From: Mycobacterium sp. URHD0025
GTDB lineage: Bacteria; Actinomycetota; Actinomycetes; Mycobacteriales; Mycobacteriaceae
DNA length: 64,000 nucleotides
Direction: 5' to 3'
Assembly: GCF_000426065.1 (NCBI RefSeq)
Contig: NZ_AUEQ01000018.1
Location: 62,001-126,000 of the forward strand
Shown here: positions 7,979-16,899 of the stretch, piece after piece
Layout of the letters: every line of letters begins with the position of its first letter
Position numbering within the stretch: the stretch's first letter is position 1
Translations under genes and position numbers: made by a program
Notes under the pieces: generated by a model
Seen by the model: the letters and a program-made list of their open reading frames with translations, nothing else
Told to the model about the DNA's origin: nothing
Databases searched by the model: none

Positions 7979-10144
7979 ATGCAGCAAACTACTGATTTCG
8001 TAGAACGGGCCCGCGCCGTTCTACGTTATGACCTACCCGCCTCACTGGTGGTGTTCCTGGTCGCCCTACCTTTGTCACTGGGTATCGCGGTGGCATCGGG
8101 CGCTCCCGTACTGGCCGGCATCATCGCCGCCATCGTCGGCGGCATCATCGCGGGCGCCCTGGGCGGATCGCCGCTACAGGTCAGCGGTCCCGCGGCCGGG
8201 CTGACCGTGATCGTCGCCGGCCTGATCTCACAATTCGGCTGGGCGGTCACCTGCGCCATCACCGTGTGCGCGGGCGTGCTGCAGGTCCTGTTCGGACTGA
8301 GCCGGGTGGCGCGCGCAGCACTGGCCATCTCCCCCGTCGTCGTGCACGCGATGCTCGCCGGTATCGGCATCACCATCGCGTTGCAGCAGGTCCACGTGCT
8401 GCTCGGCGGCAGCTCCAACAGCTCCGCCTGGGCCAACGTCACCGAACTGCCTGGTCAGCTGATCAACGCCCACGGTCACGGCGTCGTGCTGGGTGCGCTG
8501 GTGATCGCCATCCTGGTGGGGTGGCGCTGGGCGCCCAAGGCCGTCAAGAAGGTGCCCGGTCCGCTGGTGGCCATCGTCGGCGTCACGGCGCTGTCGCTGC
8601 TGGCGCCGTTCAGCGACGTCACCCGCATCCAGATCAACGGTTCCCTGCTGGACGCGCTGGCCCTGCCCAGCCTTCCCGAGGGCAACTGGGGCGCATTCGC
8701 CGCCGGCGTGCTGACCGTGGCCCTGATCGCCAGCGTCGAGAGCCTGCTCTCGGCCGTGTCGGTGGACCGCATGCACACCGGCCCGCGGACCAACTTCGAT
8801 CGCGAGATGATCGGCCAGGGCACGGCCAACATGGTCTCCGGCGCCATCGGCGGCCTGCCCGTCACCGGTGTCATCGTGCGTAGCTCCACCAACGTCGCCG
8901 CCGGGGCCCGCACCCGGGCATCGGCCATCATGCACGGTGTGTGGATCCTGGTCTTCGCCGTGCCGTTCGCCGGCCTGGCCCAGATGATTCCGACCGCTGC
9001 CCTGGCCGGCCTGCTCATCGTCATCGGCTGCCAGCTGGTCAAGCGGGCTCACATCGAAACTGCCAGGCGCACCGGTGATCTCGCGATCTACGCGGTGACT
9101 GTGACCGGCGTGGTGTTCCTCAACCTGCTCGAAGGTGTGCTGATCGGACTGGCCCTGGCGATCGCCCTGACCGTCTGGCGGGTGGTACGTACCAACATCG
9201 TCTCCGAGCCCACCGGTGAGAACACCTGGCGCGTCGCCATCGAGGGCTCGTGCACCTTCCTGTCCCTGCCGACGCTGACCAGCGCCCTGGCAAAGGTGCC
9301 CGCGGGATCGACGGCGACCGTCGAGCTGTCGGTCGACTTCATCGACCATGCCGCTCACGAGACCATCGAAGAGTGGCGGCGCCAGCACGTGGCCACCGGC
9401 GGCACCGTCGACATCCATGATGTCGGTGCGGTCGAGATGGGCAGCGCCGTCACCGGTCCGCCGATGCGCGGCTTCACCCCGTTCGACAAGCGCTCCGGCG
9501 TGGTGCCGTGGAGCTCGTGGCAGCGTGAGGAGTCGGCTTCCGTCCTGCACGGCCTGGCCGCCTACCACCGTCGCACCGCCCCGGTGCTGCGCCCGCACAT
9601 GCAGGAGCTGGTGCATGCGCAACGACCCGAGACGCTGTTCCTCACCTGCGCCGATTCGCGGGTGGTGCCCAACGTCATCACCAGCAGCGGCCCGGGCGAT
9701 CTGTTCACCGTGCGCAATGTCGGCAACATGGTCCCCGCGGACCAGGCCGACGCCTCGATCGAAGCGGCCATCGCGTTCGCGGTCGACAAGCTCGGTGTCT
9801 CCTCGATCGTGGTGTGCGGCCACTCCAGCTGCGGCGCGATGACCGCGATGCTCGGCAAGACCGATGCGGGCGACAAACACCTGGAATCCTGGCTGGCCCA
9901 TGGCAATCCGTCGGTCGAGGCGTTCGACGAGGGTCGCCACCCGGTTGCGGTGTCTGCGGCCGAGGCGGGATTCGGCACGGTGGATCAGCTGTCGATGGTC
10001 AACATCGCCGTCCAGGTGCAGACCCTGCAGGCACATCCCTTGGCGCGGCGGGTCAACGTGATCGGCCTGTTCTACGACATCGCCAGTGCCGGCGTGCTGC
10101 GGGTGACGCCCACCCATGTCGAGACCCTGGCTGACGCCGCTTAG
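7979..10144 (+). CDS. SulP-family anion transporter fused to beta-carbonic anhydrase
   Basis: A 721-residue fusion. Residues from about 15 to 400 are a SulP permease with about ten or more membrane segments (opening DLPASLVVFLVALPLSLGIA). A short STAS-like segment follows (about 430-500), and from about 540 a beta-class carbonic anhydrase. Its zinc ligands Cys557, His615 and Cys618 (in CADSRVV and CGHSSCGAM) and the Asp559-Arg561 dyad are all present, so the enzyme should be active. Likely role: bicarbonate or anion uptake coupled to CO2/HCO3- interconversion at the inner membrane. From memory it matches the architecture of M. tuberculosis Rv3273. The ATG at 7979 has GGAGG 7 nt upstream; the open frame before it has no support. 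Confidence 0.93.
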   Translation: MQQTTDFVERARAVLRYDLPASLVVFLVALPLSLGIAVASGAPVLAGIIAAIVGGIIAGALGGSPLQVSGPAAGLTVIVAGLISQFGWAVTCAITVCAGVLQVLFGLSRVARAALAISPVVVHAMLAGIGITIALQQVHVLLGGSSNSSAWANVTELPGQLINAHGHGVVLGALVIAILVGWRWAPKAVKKVPGPLVAIVGVTALSLLAPFSDVTRIQINGSLLDALALPSLPEGNWGAFAAGVLTVALIASVESLLSAVSVDRMHTGPRTNFDREMIGQGTANMVSGAIGGLPVTGVIVRSSTNVAAGARTRASAIMHGVWILVFAVPFAGLAQMIPTAALAGLLIVIGCQLVKRAHIETARRTGDLAIYAVTVTGVVFLNLLEGVLIGLALAIALTVWRVVRTNIVSEPTGENTWRVAIEGSCTFLSLPTLTSALAKVPAGSTATVELSVDFIDHAAHETIEEWRRQHVATGGTVDIHDVGAVEMGSAVTGPPMRGFTPFDKRSGVVPWSSWQREESASVLHGLAAYHRRTAPVLRPHMQELVHAQRPETLFLTCADSRVVPNVITSSGPGDLFTVRNVGNMVPADQADASIEAAIAFAVDKLGVSSIVVCGHSSCGAMTAMLGKTDAGDKHLESWLAHGNPSVEAFDEGRHPVAVSAAEAGFGTVDQLSMVNIAVQVQTLQAHPLARRVNVIGLFYDIASAGVLRVTPTHVETLADAA

Positions 10145-10156
10145 CCGCACCTGACA

Positions 10157-10193
10157 CCGCGAGCGACCGCGATGAACACGCGGTCGCTCGCGG
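10157..10193. terminator. Perfect 15-bp stem hairpin between convergent genes
   Basis: The arms CCGCGAGCGACCGCG (10157-10171) and its exact reverse complement (10179-10193) flank a 7-nt loop. It lies 12 bp after the SulP-carbonic anhydrase stop and 8 bp before the htpX stop on the other strand, so it can serve as a bidirectional terminator. It has no U-tract. Confidence 0.85.
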
Positions 10194-10200
10194 CGCGGGA

Positions 10201-11085
10201 CTAGAAGCGGCCGGGAGTCGATCCTCCATGGCCGGCCATGTCCTCCAGCCGGCGGATCCGCTCTTCCATCGGCGGGTGCGTCGAGAAGAGCTTGCCGATG
10301 CGCTCGCCGGCCCGGAACGGGCTGGCGATCATCAGATGCGCTTGATCGGCCAACTGGGGTTGCGGAGGCAGGGGCGCCGCCTCGACGCCACCGGAGATCT
10401 TGCGCAGCGCAGAGGCCAATGCCAGTGGGTCGCCGGTCAATTCGGCGCCGGACTGGTCGGCCTGATACTCACGCGAGCGTGACACGGCCATCCGCACGAC
10501 AGTCGCCGCAATCGGGCCGAGCAGCGAAACCAGAAGCATGGCAAGCGGATTCGAGCCTTCACGGTTGCCGCCGAACATTCCCGCGAACATGGCCATGTTG
10601 GCCAGAGCGGTGATCACCGACGCCATCGCGCCGGCCACGCACGAGATCAGGATGTCGCGGTTGTAGACGTGGGAGAGCTCGTGGCCGAGAACCGCACGCA
10701 ACTCACGCTCGTTGAGGAGCTGCAGGATGCCGGTGGTACAGCACACCGCGGCATTGCGCGGATTGCGTCCGGTGGCGAATGCGTTCGGGTTTGCGGTGTC
10801 CGAGATGTAGAGGCGCGGCATCGGCTGATGCGCCGTGGTGGCCAACTCCCGCACAATCCGGTAGATCTCGGGCGCTTGTACCTCCGTGATGGGCTGGGCG
10901 TGCATCGCGCGCAGCGCCATCTTGTCGCTGTTGAAGTACACGTAGGCGTTCATGCCGACGGCGAACAGCACCGCCAGGTACATCACGTTGCGGCCGAACA
11001 ATGAACCGACGAACACGATCAGTGCCGACATTCCGACCAGCAACAAGAATGTCTTGATCCGGTTCGCGTGCGGGTTCCACGTCAT
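10201..11085 (-). CDS. htpX: HtpX-type M48 zinc metalloprotease
   Basis: A membrane-bound quality-control protease of 294 residues. Two N-terminal hydrophobic segments (about 11-30 and 33-51) precede the zinc motif HELSH (His135, Glu136, His139), and SREYQADQSGAEL supplies the third zinc ligand. It degrades misfolded membrane proteins. The ATG has a strong ribosome site, TAGGAGG. A candidate SigE/SigH-type promoter lies at 11130-11155. From memory it is the counterpart of Rv0563, and the adjacent grcC1/menJ order is conserved. Confidence 0.95.
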   Translation of the reverse strand: MTWNPHANRIKTFLLLVGMSALIVFVGSLFGRNVMYLAVLFAVGMNAYVYFNSDKMALRAMHAQPITEVQAPEIYRIVRELATTAHQPMPRLYISDTANPNAFATGRNPRNAAVCCTTGILQLLNERELRAVLGHELSHVYNRDILISCVAGAMASVITALANMAMFAGMFGGNREGSNPLAMLLVSLLGPIAATVVRMAVSRSREYQADQSGAELTGDPLALASALRKISGGVEAAPLPPQPQLADQAHLMIASPFRAGERIGKLFSTHPPMEERIRRLEDMAGHGGSTPGRF

Positions 11086-11129
11086 CGCAGTTTCCTCCTA
11101 GGCACCTACTCGGCAACCATCGCTGATTA

Positions 11130-11155
11130 AACGCTCAGTTACCGTCCGTGGTTCC
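11130..11155 (-). promoter_or_regulatory. Candidate SigE/SigH-type promoter of htpX
   Basis: On the minus strand GGAACC (11155-11150) is followed after exactly 16 nt by CGTT (11133-11130). This fits the GGAAC/CGTT promoters recalled for the mycobacterial stress sigma factors SigE and SigH. Transcription would begin about 35-40 nt before the htpX ATG. A membrane-stress protease is a sensible target. Confidence 0.5.
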
Positions 11156-11159
11156 GGAA

Positions 11160-12167
11160 TCAGCCGTGACGGTTCACCGTGTAGTCGACGAGGGTGGCCA
11201 GTGCGTCGCGCCCGGGGCCGGCCGGAAGGCCCGCCAACTCCTCCCGTGCCTGCGCCGCGTACTCGGCCACCGTCTCCTTGGCGCGCGCCATGCCGGCCGA
11301 GCGTCGCAACAACGTCAGCGCCTCGGCGACGTCCTCATCGCGCTCGACCGGGCCGGCCAGCAACGCGCGCAACCGATCGGAATCCGGGCCGGACTCACGC
11401 AGCGCGTAGAGCACCGGCAGGGTGTGCACGCCCTCGCGCAGGTCAGTGCCGGGAACCTTGCCCGATTCATCGGGATCGCTGTCGATGTCGATGATGTCGT
11501 CGGAGATCTGAAACGCGGTGCCGACGATCCCGCCGAGCCGGTGAAGCCGGTCGATCTGCTCGGCGTCGGCACCGGAGAAGGTCGCGCCGAACCGCCCGGA
11601 GGCGGCGATCAGGCACGCGGTCTTCTCGTAGACCACCTTGAGGTAATGGTCGACGGAGTCGACATGTTCGGCCGCGCCACGCGTCTCGCGCATCTGGCCG
11701 GTGACGAGTTGGGCGAACGTGTCGGCAATCACACGCACCGCATCGGGCCCGAGCAGGGAAACCAGCCGCGAAGCCGTGGCGAACAGGTAGTCGCCGGCCA
11801 AGATCGCGATGTTGTTGCCCCAGCGGGCATTGGCGCTGGGCGCCCCGCGACGCATCTGCGCCTCGTCCATCACGTCGTCGTGATACAGCGTGGCCAGGTG
11901 CACCAGCTCGATCACCGCACCGGCGATCGCGACCTGCGGATCGTCGGGCCGTGGGCCCAGCGACGCCGAAAGCACGGTGAACAGCGGGCGGAAGCGTTTT
12001 CCGCCGGCCTGGAACAGGTGCTGGACGGCCTCGGCCATGAGCTCGTCGGCTTTGCCCAGCTCATCAGACATCAGTTGTTCGATCCTGGCCACGCTGTCCC
12101 GGACGTCGGCGGCGAACGCCGCGTCCCCGAAATCAACGCCTGCCACCACAGTCGCTGGTGTCCTCAT
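11160..12167 (-). CDS. grcC1: Trans-polyprenyl diphosphate synthase
   Basis: Condenses isopentenyl diphosphate with allylic diphosphates into long prenyl chains in the cytoplasm. The 335-residue protein has both aspartate-rich motifs, DDVMD (97-101) and DDIID (223-227), plus GGKRFRP and the GDYLFA segment. The start is fixed at ATG 12167 by the divergent menJ, whose ATG is only 21 bp away; an in-frame extension would run through menJ. The family is right for an octaprenyl/nonaprenyl synthase supplying menaquinone tails, and its neighbour menJ reduces such tails. The name grcC1 follows recalled synteny with Rv0562. Confidence 0.92.
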   Translation of the reverse strand: MRTPATVVAGVDFGDAAFAADVRDSVARIEQLMSDELGKADELMAEAVQHLFQAGGKRFRPLFTVLSASLGPRPDDPQVAIAGAVIELVHLATLYHDDVMDEAQMRRGAPSANARWGNNIAILAGDYLFATASRLVSLLGPDAVRVIADTFAQLVTGQMRETRGAAEHVDSVDHYLKVVYEKTACLIAASGRFGATFSGADAEQIDRLHRLGGIVGTAFQISDDIIDIDSDPDESGKVPGTDLREGVHTLPVLYALRESGPDSDRLRALLAGPVERDEDVAEALTLLRRSAGMARAKETVAEYAAQAREELAGLPAGPGRDALATLVDYTVNRHG

Positions 12168-12173
12168 TCGTCC

Positions 12174-12181
12174 AACATACT
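12174..12181. promoter_or_regulatory. Overlapping divergent -10 elements of grcC1 and menJ
   Basis: Only 21 bp separate the two start codons. TATGTT on the minus strand (12179-12174) has 6 nt between it and the grcC1 ATG. CATACT on the plus strand (12176-12181) has 7 nt before the menJ ATG. Transcription starting about 7 nt after each -10 box would begin at or next to each start codon, giving leaderless mRNAs from one shared bidirectional promoter. Confidence 0.5.
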
Positions 12182-12188
12182 GGGAGCA

Positions 12189-13409
12189 ATGGATATCAAG
12201 GCAGACGTGGTCGTCGTGGGCGCCGGACCGGCCGGGTCGGCGGCCGCCGCCTGGGCGGCTCGCGCTGGTCGCGACGTGCTGGTGATCGACGCGGCGGAAT
12301 TCCCCCGGGACAAGTCCTGCGGCGACGGACTGACGCCGCGGGCGGTGGCCGAGCTGGAACGCCTCGGCATGGGCCCATGGCTCGACACCCGGATCCGGCA
12401 CCACGGCCTGCGGATGTCGGGATTCGGCGCCGACGTCGAAGTGCGGTGGCCCGGGCCGTCGTTCCCGTCCACCGGAAGCGCTGTCCCGCGCACCGAACTC
12501 GACGACCGGATCCGCTCGGTCGCCGCCGACGACGGCGCCAAGATGCGACTGGGAACCAAAGCCGTTGGGGTCAACTATGATTCGCGCGGTCGGGTCGAAT
12601 CGGTGCTGCTCGACGACGGCGCCACGGTGCGCTGCGACCACTTGATCGTGGCCGACGGTGCGCGTTCGACGCTGGGCCGCGTGCTCGGCCGCGAGTGGCA
12701 CAAGCAGACCGTCTACGGCACCGCGATCCGTGGCTACATCGCCACACCGCGCTCCGACGAGCCGTGGATCACCTCACACCTGGAGCTGCGCTCCCCCGAA
12801 GGCCAGGTGTTGCCCGGTTACGGCTGGATCTTCCCGCTGGGCAACGGCGAGGTGAACATCGGCGTTGGCGCCCTGGCGACCGCCAAGCGCCCGGCCCACG
12901 CCGCGCTGCGGCCGCTGCTGTCGTACTACACCCAGCTGCGCCGCGAGGAATGGGGATTTTCCGGGGAGCCGCGGGCCGCGCTCTCGGCGCTGCTGCCGAT
13001 GGGCGGCGCGGTATCCGGGGTGGCCGGGCCGAACTGGATGCTGGTCGGCGACGCGGCAGCCTGCATAAACCCACTCAACGGCGAGGGCATCGATTACGGA
13101 CTGGAGACCGGACGACTGGCCGCCGAGCTGGTCGGGTCCGGCGACTATTCGCTGGCCTGGCCCGCGCTGTTGCAAGACCACTACGCCCAGGGGTTCTCGA
13201 TCGCCCGCCGGCTGGCATTGCTGCTCACGCTGCCCCGGTTCCTACCGGCCTCCGGTCCTCTGGCAGTCCGCTCGTCGTTCCTGATGACCATCGCCGTACG
13301 GGTGATGGGCAATCTGGTCACCGAGGAGGACGACGACTGGGTCGCGCGGGTGTGGCGCACGGCCGGTCTGGCCTCACGACGGCTGGATCAGCGCAAGCCG
13401 TTCAGCTGA
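12189..13409 (+). CDS. menJ: Menaquinone tail reductase MenJ (geranylgeranyl-reductase family)
   Basis: An FAD-dependent reductase of 406 residues that saturates one double bond (in M. tuberculosis the beta-isoprene unit) of the menaquinone side chain. It has an N-terminal GxGxxG dinucleotide motif (VVVVGAGPAGSA, residues 7-18), the family segment FPRDKSCGDGLTPRA, and the FAD-binding GDAAACINPLNGEGIDYGLE. Length and gene position beside grcC1 match what I recall for Rv0561c. The ATG at 12189 has GGGAG just upstream; the long frame open before it overlaps grcC1 on the other strand and is discarded. Confidence 0.93.
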   Translation: MDIKADVVVVGAGPAGSAAAAWAARAGRDVLVIDAAEFPRDKSCGDGLTPRAVAELERLGMGPWLDTRIRHHGLRMSGFGADVEVRWPGPSFPSTGSAVPRTELDDRIRSVAADDGAKMRLGTKAVGVNYDSRGRVESVLLDDGATVRCDHLIVADGARSTLGRVLGREWHKQTVYGTAIRGYIATPRSDEPWITSHLELRSPEGQVLPGYGWIFPLGNGEVNIGVGALATAKRPAHAALRPLLSYYTQLRREEWGFSGEPRAALSALLPMGGAVSGVAGPNWMLVGDAAACINPLNGEGIDYGLETGRLAAELVGSGDYSLAWPALLQDHYAQGFSIARRLALLLTLPRFLPASGPLAVRSSFLMTIAVRVMGNLVTEEDDDWVARVWRTAGLASRRLDQRKPFS

Positions 13410-13415
13410 TCGAGG

Positions 13416-13910
13416 TCACCTGCGGTTGAGCATCCAGATGCGGGTGGACAGCGCCGTCGCGAAGGCGCACCACAGCGGGTAGGGCGTCAGCAGCGCGCCC
13501 GGGGCACCCTGGACCTGGACCGAACGACGGGTCAGGTCGGCACTGCTGGCGGTCAACGCGGCGGCTGTGACGGCCGCTGCTCCGAGCTGGCGCTGCGAGA
13601 AGAACACCCACGACCACGCGGCGTTGACCGCCAGATTGCCGCCCAGCGCCACGGCGTAGGCGCGGGCCTGATCGTCCTCACCTTCGGTCCGCAGCCGGTC
13701 GAGGGTGCGGGCCGATACCACTGCGATGCCGGCGTAGAGGATCGGCCAGACGATCGGAAACGCTTGCCGCGGAGGCTGAAAGGACGGCTTGCGCAATGAC
13801 TCGTACCACTTGGACTGCGCGGGCCTGCTGGCCAGCCCGCCGACAAGTGCAGTGGTCAAAGTCGCAGTGGCCGTCTTGGCCAGGGTGATCGGTCGCATGG
13901 CCGAGTACAT
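13416..13910 (-). CDS. TspO/MBR-family membrane protein
   Basis: A small membrane protein of about 164 residues with five predicted membrane segments. The signature WYESLRKPSFQPPRQAFPIVWPILY is the TspO tryptophan/proline-rich core, and LAVNAAWSWVFF is the conserved fourth segment. Family members bind porphyrins, haem precursors or cholesterol and act in stress responses. The ATG at 13910 (MYSAM) is preferred; an in-frame ATG at 13934 is an alternative. It converges on menJ with a gap of only 6 bp. Confidence 0.88.
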   Translation of the reverse strand: MYSAMRPITLAKTATATLTTALVGGLASRPAQSKWYESLRKPSFQPPRQAFPIVWPILYAGIAVVSARTLDRLRTEGEDDQARAYAVALGGNLAVNAAWSWVFFSQRQLGAAAVTAAALTASSADLTRRSVQVQGAPGALLTPYPLWCAFATALSTRIWMLNRR

Positions 13911-13985
13911 ACCCCCATTCCCGTGGCCGCACACGTTCGACGCGTTCGCCGATTTCTACCCCAGGGTCACTCTCCCGAGGGCGCC

Positions 13986-14011
13986 ACAGCCCTGAGGTGG
14001 AAAGCGGCGCA
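13986..14011. repeat. 26-bp repeat, left copy, flanking the glycerate kinase cassette
   Basis: The segment begins ACAGCCCTGAGGTGG and ends AAAGCGGCGCA. It matches 18870-18895 at 25 of 26 positions, in the same orientation. Degenerate similarity (ACCAG...GCGTCA) continues for a further 15 or so bases toward the stop codon of the next minus-strand gene in both copies. The two copies bracket the permease/C69/kinase/GntR block. Confidence 0.75.
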
Positions 14012-14023
14012 CCAGAGCTCGCG

Positions 14024-15445
14024 TCAAAGGTCTCGGGAAGCCGGCACCTGTGCGACGACCTGCGCCGCCGGGGTGTAGTACCGGCCCTTGGTCGCCACGG
14101 TCATCGCAATGTGGATGACGGGCCCGACGAACATCGCGAGGAACGATGCATACGCCACGGGATAGACCTCGAGAATGCCGAGCGCACCGACGAACACCGC
14201 AATGGCCAACGACGTCAGACCGCACGGATTCCATTCCCGGACTTCGCCTTCGCGGTACTCGATGTTCTCCGCGCGGCCGAGCTTCAGCCAGCGCCGGCAG
14301 ATGAAATAGTCGGCGAGGATGATCAGCACCCACGTGTTGGTCAACACACCCGTGATCGCGAGGAACGTGCCGAGGTGGTTGATCACGTTGGTGGCGTAGA
14401 AGATCACGCCGAACAACCACACCGCGAACATCCACCACGGCCGGCCCGGGCGGAAGTGTGCGATGACGTCGAATCCACTCGACAATGTGATCGATCCGCC
14501 GTAGAGGTTCATCACGTTGATGCGGATCTGGGTGACCAACACGAAGACGACACCCGCCAACCCCATCAGGTGGACGAAGACGAAACCGGGATCCTGCGCC
14601 TTCTCCGTCCCGAATTCACCGACCAGCGAGGCGCCCAACATCGCGCCGAGGAAGATGACGGCGAACATCGGGACGAGTTCGAGCAGCATGATCGACGCGG
14701 TACCGCGGTAGCGGATCGCGCGCTTGGCGAACCGCCCGTAATCGGTTGCCATCAAACCCTGGAAGATCATCTGCCCGTTGGCGAAACTCATCGCGGTCCA
14801 CAAGGCCGCACCACCGGACATCCCGGTGGCCTGCCAGCCGCTGGGGCCGACCACTGTGTGTTTGGAGCCCAATGAGATCAATGCCCACACCAGCAGGCCT
14901 ATGAAGATCGGGAAGCCCCAGGTTTGCAGGGCCGACATCGCGTACATGCCCCGCCACACGAAACCGATTGTGACCAAACCGATCAGCGCGAAGATCGCGA
15001 CTCCGGCCAGTGAGCCGATCGGAATGTCGAAGTAGAACGCCAGCGCATGGGACACGATGGTGCCCTCGAACAGGAAGTAATACACGAAGTTGATGGCGTA
15101 GATGAACGAGGTCACCGCGGCTCCGCGGCTGCCGAAACCGAGCCCACGGGAAATCAGGCTCTGCGACAGTCCTTCTCGGCTCGCCATACGCATCGTCAGC
15201 GCGCCGATGAGGATCGCGCCGAAGAAGAAGTACCCGATCGGGATGAGCATCATCGGCCAACCGACGAGGAAGGTCTGCTGGGCGCCGAACGAGAAGAAGA
15301 ACATCGCCGTGGCATTGCCGAGGAGGACAAGGCTGATCGCGGGGATCGGCCACCGTTTGTTGTCCGGAACCCGGTCGATGGCATAGCTCTCGATCTGGTC
15401 GTCGATCGAGGCCTCCGGACCGCGGAACAGGCTGCGTAAAGACAT
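14024..15445 (-). CDS. NCS1-family nucleobase/ureide permease
   Basis: A 473-residue transporter with about twelve hydrophobic segments and the N-terminal layout of cytosine/purine/allantoin (CodB/PucI) permeases: IESYAIDRVPDNKRW before TM1, then GAILIGALTMRMASREGLSQSLISRGLGFGSRG in sections typical of the family. It imports a nitrogen-containing substrate with a cation. The ATG at 15445 has GGAG 5 nt upstream. It is the third gene of a minus-strand operon after the glycerate kinase and C69 hydrolase genes, 35 bp downstream of the latter, so the three probably work on one nutrient. Confidence 0.87.
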   Translation of the reverse strand: MSLRSLFRGPEASIDDQIESYAIDRVPDNKRWPIPAISLVLLGNATAMFFFSFGAQQTFLVGWPMMLIPIGYFFFGAILIGALTMRMASREGLSQSLISRGLGFGSRGAAVTSFIYAINFVYYFLFEGTIVSHALAFYFDIPIGSLAGVAIFALIGLVTIGFVWRGMYAMSALQTWGFPIFIGLLVWALISLGSKHTVVGPSGWQATGMSGGAALWTAMSFANGQMIFQGLMATDYGRFAKRAIRYRGTASIMLLELVPMFAVIFLGAMLGASLVGEFGTEKAQDPGFVFVHLMGLAGVVFVLVTQIRINVMNLYGGSITLSSGFDVIAHFRPGRPWWMFAVWLFGVIFYATNVINHLGTFLAITGVLTNTWVLIILADYFICRRWLKLGRAENIEYREGEVREWNPCGLTSLAIAVFVGALGILEVYPVAYASFLAMFVGPVIHIAMTVATKGRYYTPAAQVVAQVPASRDL

Positions 15446-15480
15446 CACACTCCGTTGTTGAAAGGGATTTTCCGGACGGT

Positions 15481-16899
15481 TCAGACAGTGGCGGCGACCG
15501 ACCAGCGTGGGTCGACAGGGCGTTGGGGATCGGCGCCGAATCGTTCGATGAGCTCGGTCGCGGTACGCGTGGCCGCGCCGAGACAGTAGTCCGTGAAGGC
15601 TGCGAGCTCGGCCGGATCCGGCTTCACATCTGCACTCGCTACGAGCCAGTCACGTTCGAGTTCATCGAATTCTCGCCGGATGGCGGCCGCACGGCCGGCG
15701 AAATCGCGCGCCGCGGGGTCCTTGGCGACGTCGAGGAGCTGCTGCCATCGCCACCATGTGGACAGCGGATCGTGGGCCGCTTCACTGTGATCGCGGGGAT
15801 CCCACGAGGTCCCGGCGGGCAGCGGCCGCTGAACGTTGTCGGGCAGCCGTCCGGATTCGACGAAGTACGGAACGTACACGCCGGTGCACGGCGTGACCGG
15901 GCACCACCACAGCGCCACCGGACGATCCGGGTCGGCATGCAGCTCGACGACGAGTGAGGCCGCGGTATTTCCCCAGGTGAACCCCGAGGGGTGCTCATGC
16001 ATGCACAGAGTGAGGAAATCAGGGCGCGACGCGTCGAACGTCGGCCCGCCCAGGAACGTGCTCTCCAGGTGATCCCGCAGGACCCCGAACGCCGCAGGCA
16101 CGTCGAGTCCGCCACCGGCGCGGGCTGCCGCGAGCAGATCTTCGGCGCGTCGCCGGCGGATGTGCGAAACCTGGAGCGGTGTGCCCGGATCGGTGTATGC
16201 GTCGGCGACATCGAAGGTCCGATCGGCCGGGTACCAACCGGCGTCGACGGCGCGGCGCGGGAGCCCGTCGCTCATGAGATCGGGGTCCGTGCGGATCGAG
16301 AGCTCGTTGCTGATCGCATATGAGCCGCTGCGAACGCGCCTGGCCGCCCAGTCCCGCCCGGCTGTCTCCAGGATCCACACCTCGTTCGGATCGGCGATCA
16401 GATACGCGTTGTCGTAGGCCCCCGGCCCGTGTTCCTTGCCCACGACCGCCGAGCCCCACTGCCCGTGCCGTTCGAGCAAGCGCGTCATGACCGTCAGCGC
16501 CTCATAGGCGGTCGCGCCGCGCTCGAGGCCCAGACGCACCAGTTCCATGCCCAACAGGCCGGGTTGTGGTCCGCGACCGGCACTCTCGGCTTCGACCGCC
16601 TCGGCCCAGGCGCGGGTGAAAACGGCTTCGTTGCCGATCGCGACCCGATGTTCGTTGACGCCGATCTCGTAGCCCCAGCACCAGAACGGCGCGGAACCGA
16701 TGTGGGCATAGGCGTCGGCATCGTCGATGGTGAGGTACGCGAGCCTCAGTGGCGCGCCCGCGGTACGAGCCGGGTTGCGCCGCAACGGTTGCGCTTCGCC
16801 GGCGGGCCGGTCGCTGTTCTTGCCGAAGATGGTCGCGCCGCCGCGCGTCGCATCCGGCAATGCGACGAACGTATCGCAGCTCCACGGTCTCTGGATCAT
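15481..16899 (-). CDS. C69-family (secernin-like) Ntn hydrolase
   Basis: A 472-residue cytoplasmic hydrolase. It opens with MIQRPWSCDTFVALP, so Cys8 would become the N-terminal nucleophile after removal of seven residues, as in peptidase family C69/secernins; GATIFGKNSDRP is the matching second motif. The fold cleaves amide bonds, in dipeptides in the classical members. The ATG lies directly after the glycerate kinase stop with no gap, showing translational coupling. In this operon, beside an NCS1 permease and glycerate kinase, it may hydrolyse an imported amide that feeds glycerate; that is inference only. Confidence 0.85.
   Translation of the reverse strand: MIQRPWSCDTFVALPDATRGGATIFGKNSDRPAGEAQPLRRNPARTAGAPLRLAYLTIDDADAYAHIGSAPFWCWGYEIGVNEHRVAIGNEAVFTRAWAEAVEAESAGRGPQPGLLGMELVRLGLERGATAYEALTVMTRLLERHGQWGSAVVGKEHGPGAYDNAYLIADPNEVWILETAGRDWAARRVRSGSYAISNELSIRTDPDLMSDGLPRRAVDAGWYPADRTFDVADAYTDPGTPLQVSHIRRRRAEDLLAAARAGGGLDVPAAFGVLRDHLESTFLGGPTFDASRPDFLTLCMHEHPSGFTWGNTAASLVVELHADPDRPVALWWCPVTPCTGVYVPYFVESGRLPDNVQRPLPAGTSWDPRDHSEAAHDPLSTWWRWQQLLDVAKDPAARDFAGRAAAIRREFDELERDWLVASADVKPDPAELAAFTDYCLGAATRTATELIERFGADPQRPVDPRWSVAATV

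Noticed and set aside
8228..10150. Long minus-strand open frame opposite the SulP-carbonic anhydrase gene
   Set aside because: Histidine/glycine/aspartate-rich composition typical of antisense frames in GC-rich DNA; no domain.
11148..12188. Plus-strand extension of menJ back to 11148
   Set aside because: It is antisense to grcC1, and menJ has its own start with a ribosome site and promoter at 12189.
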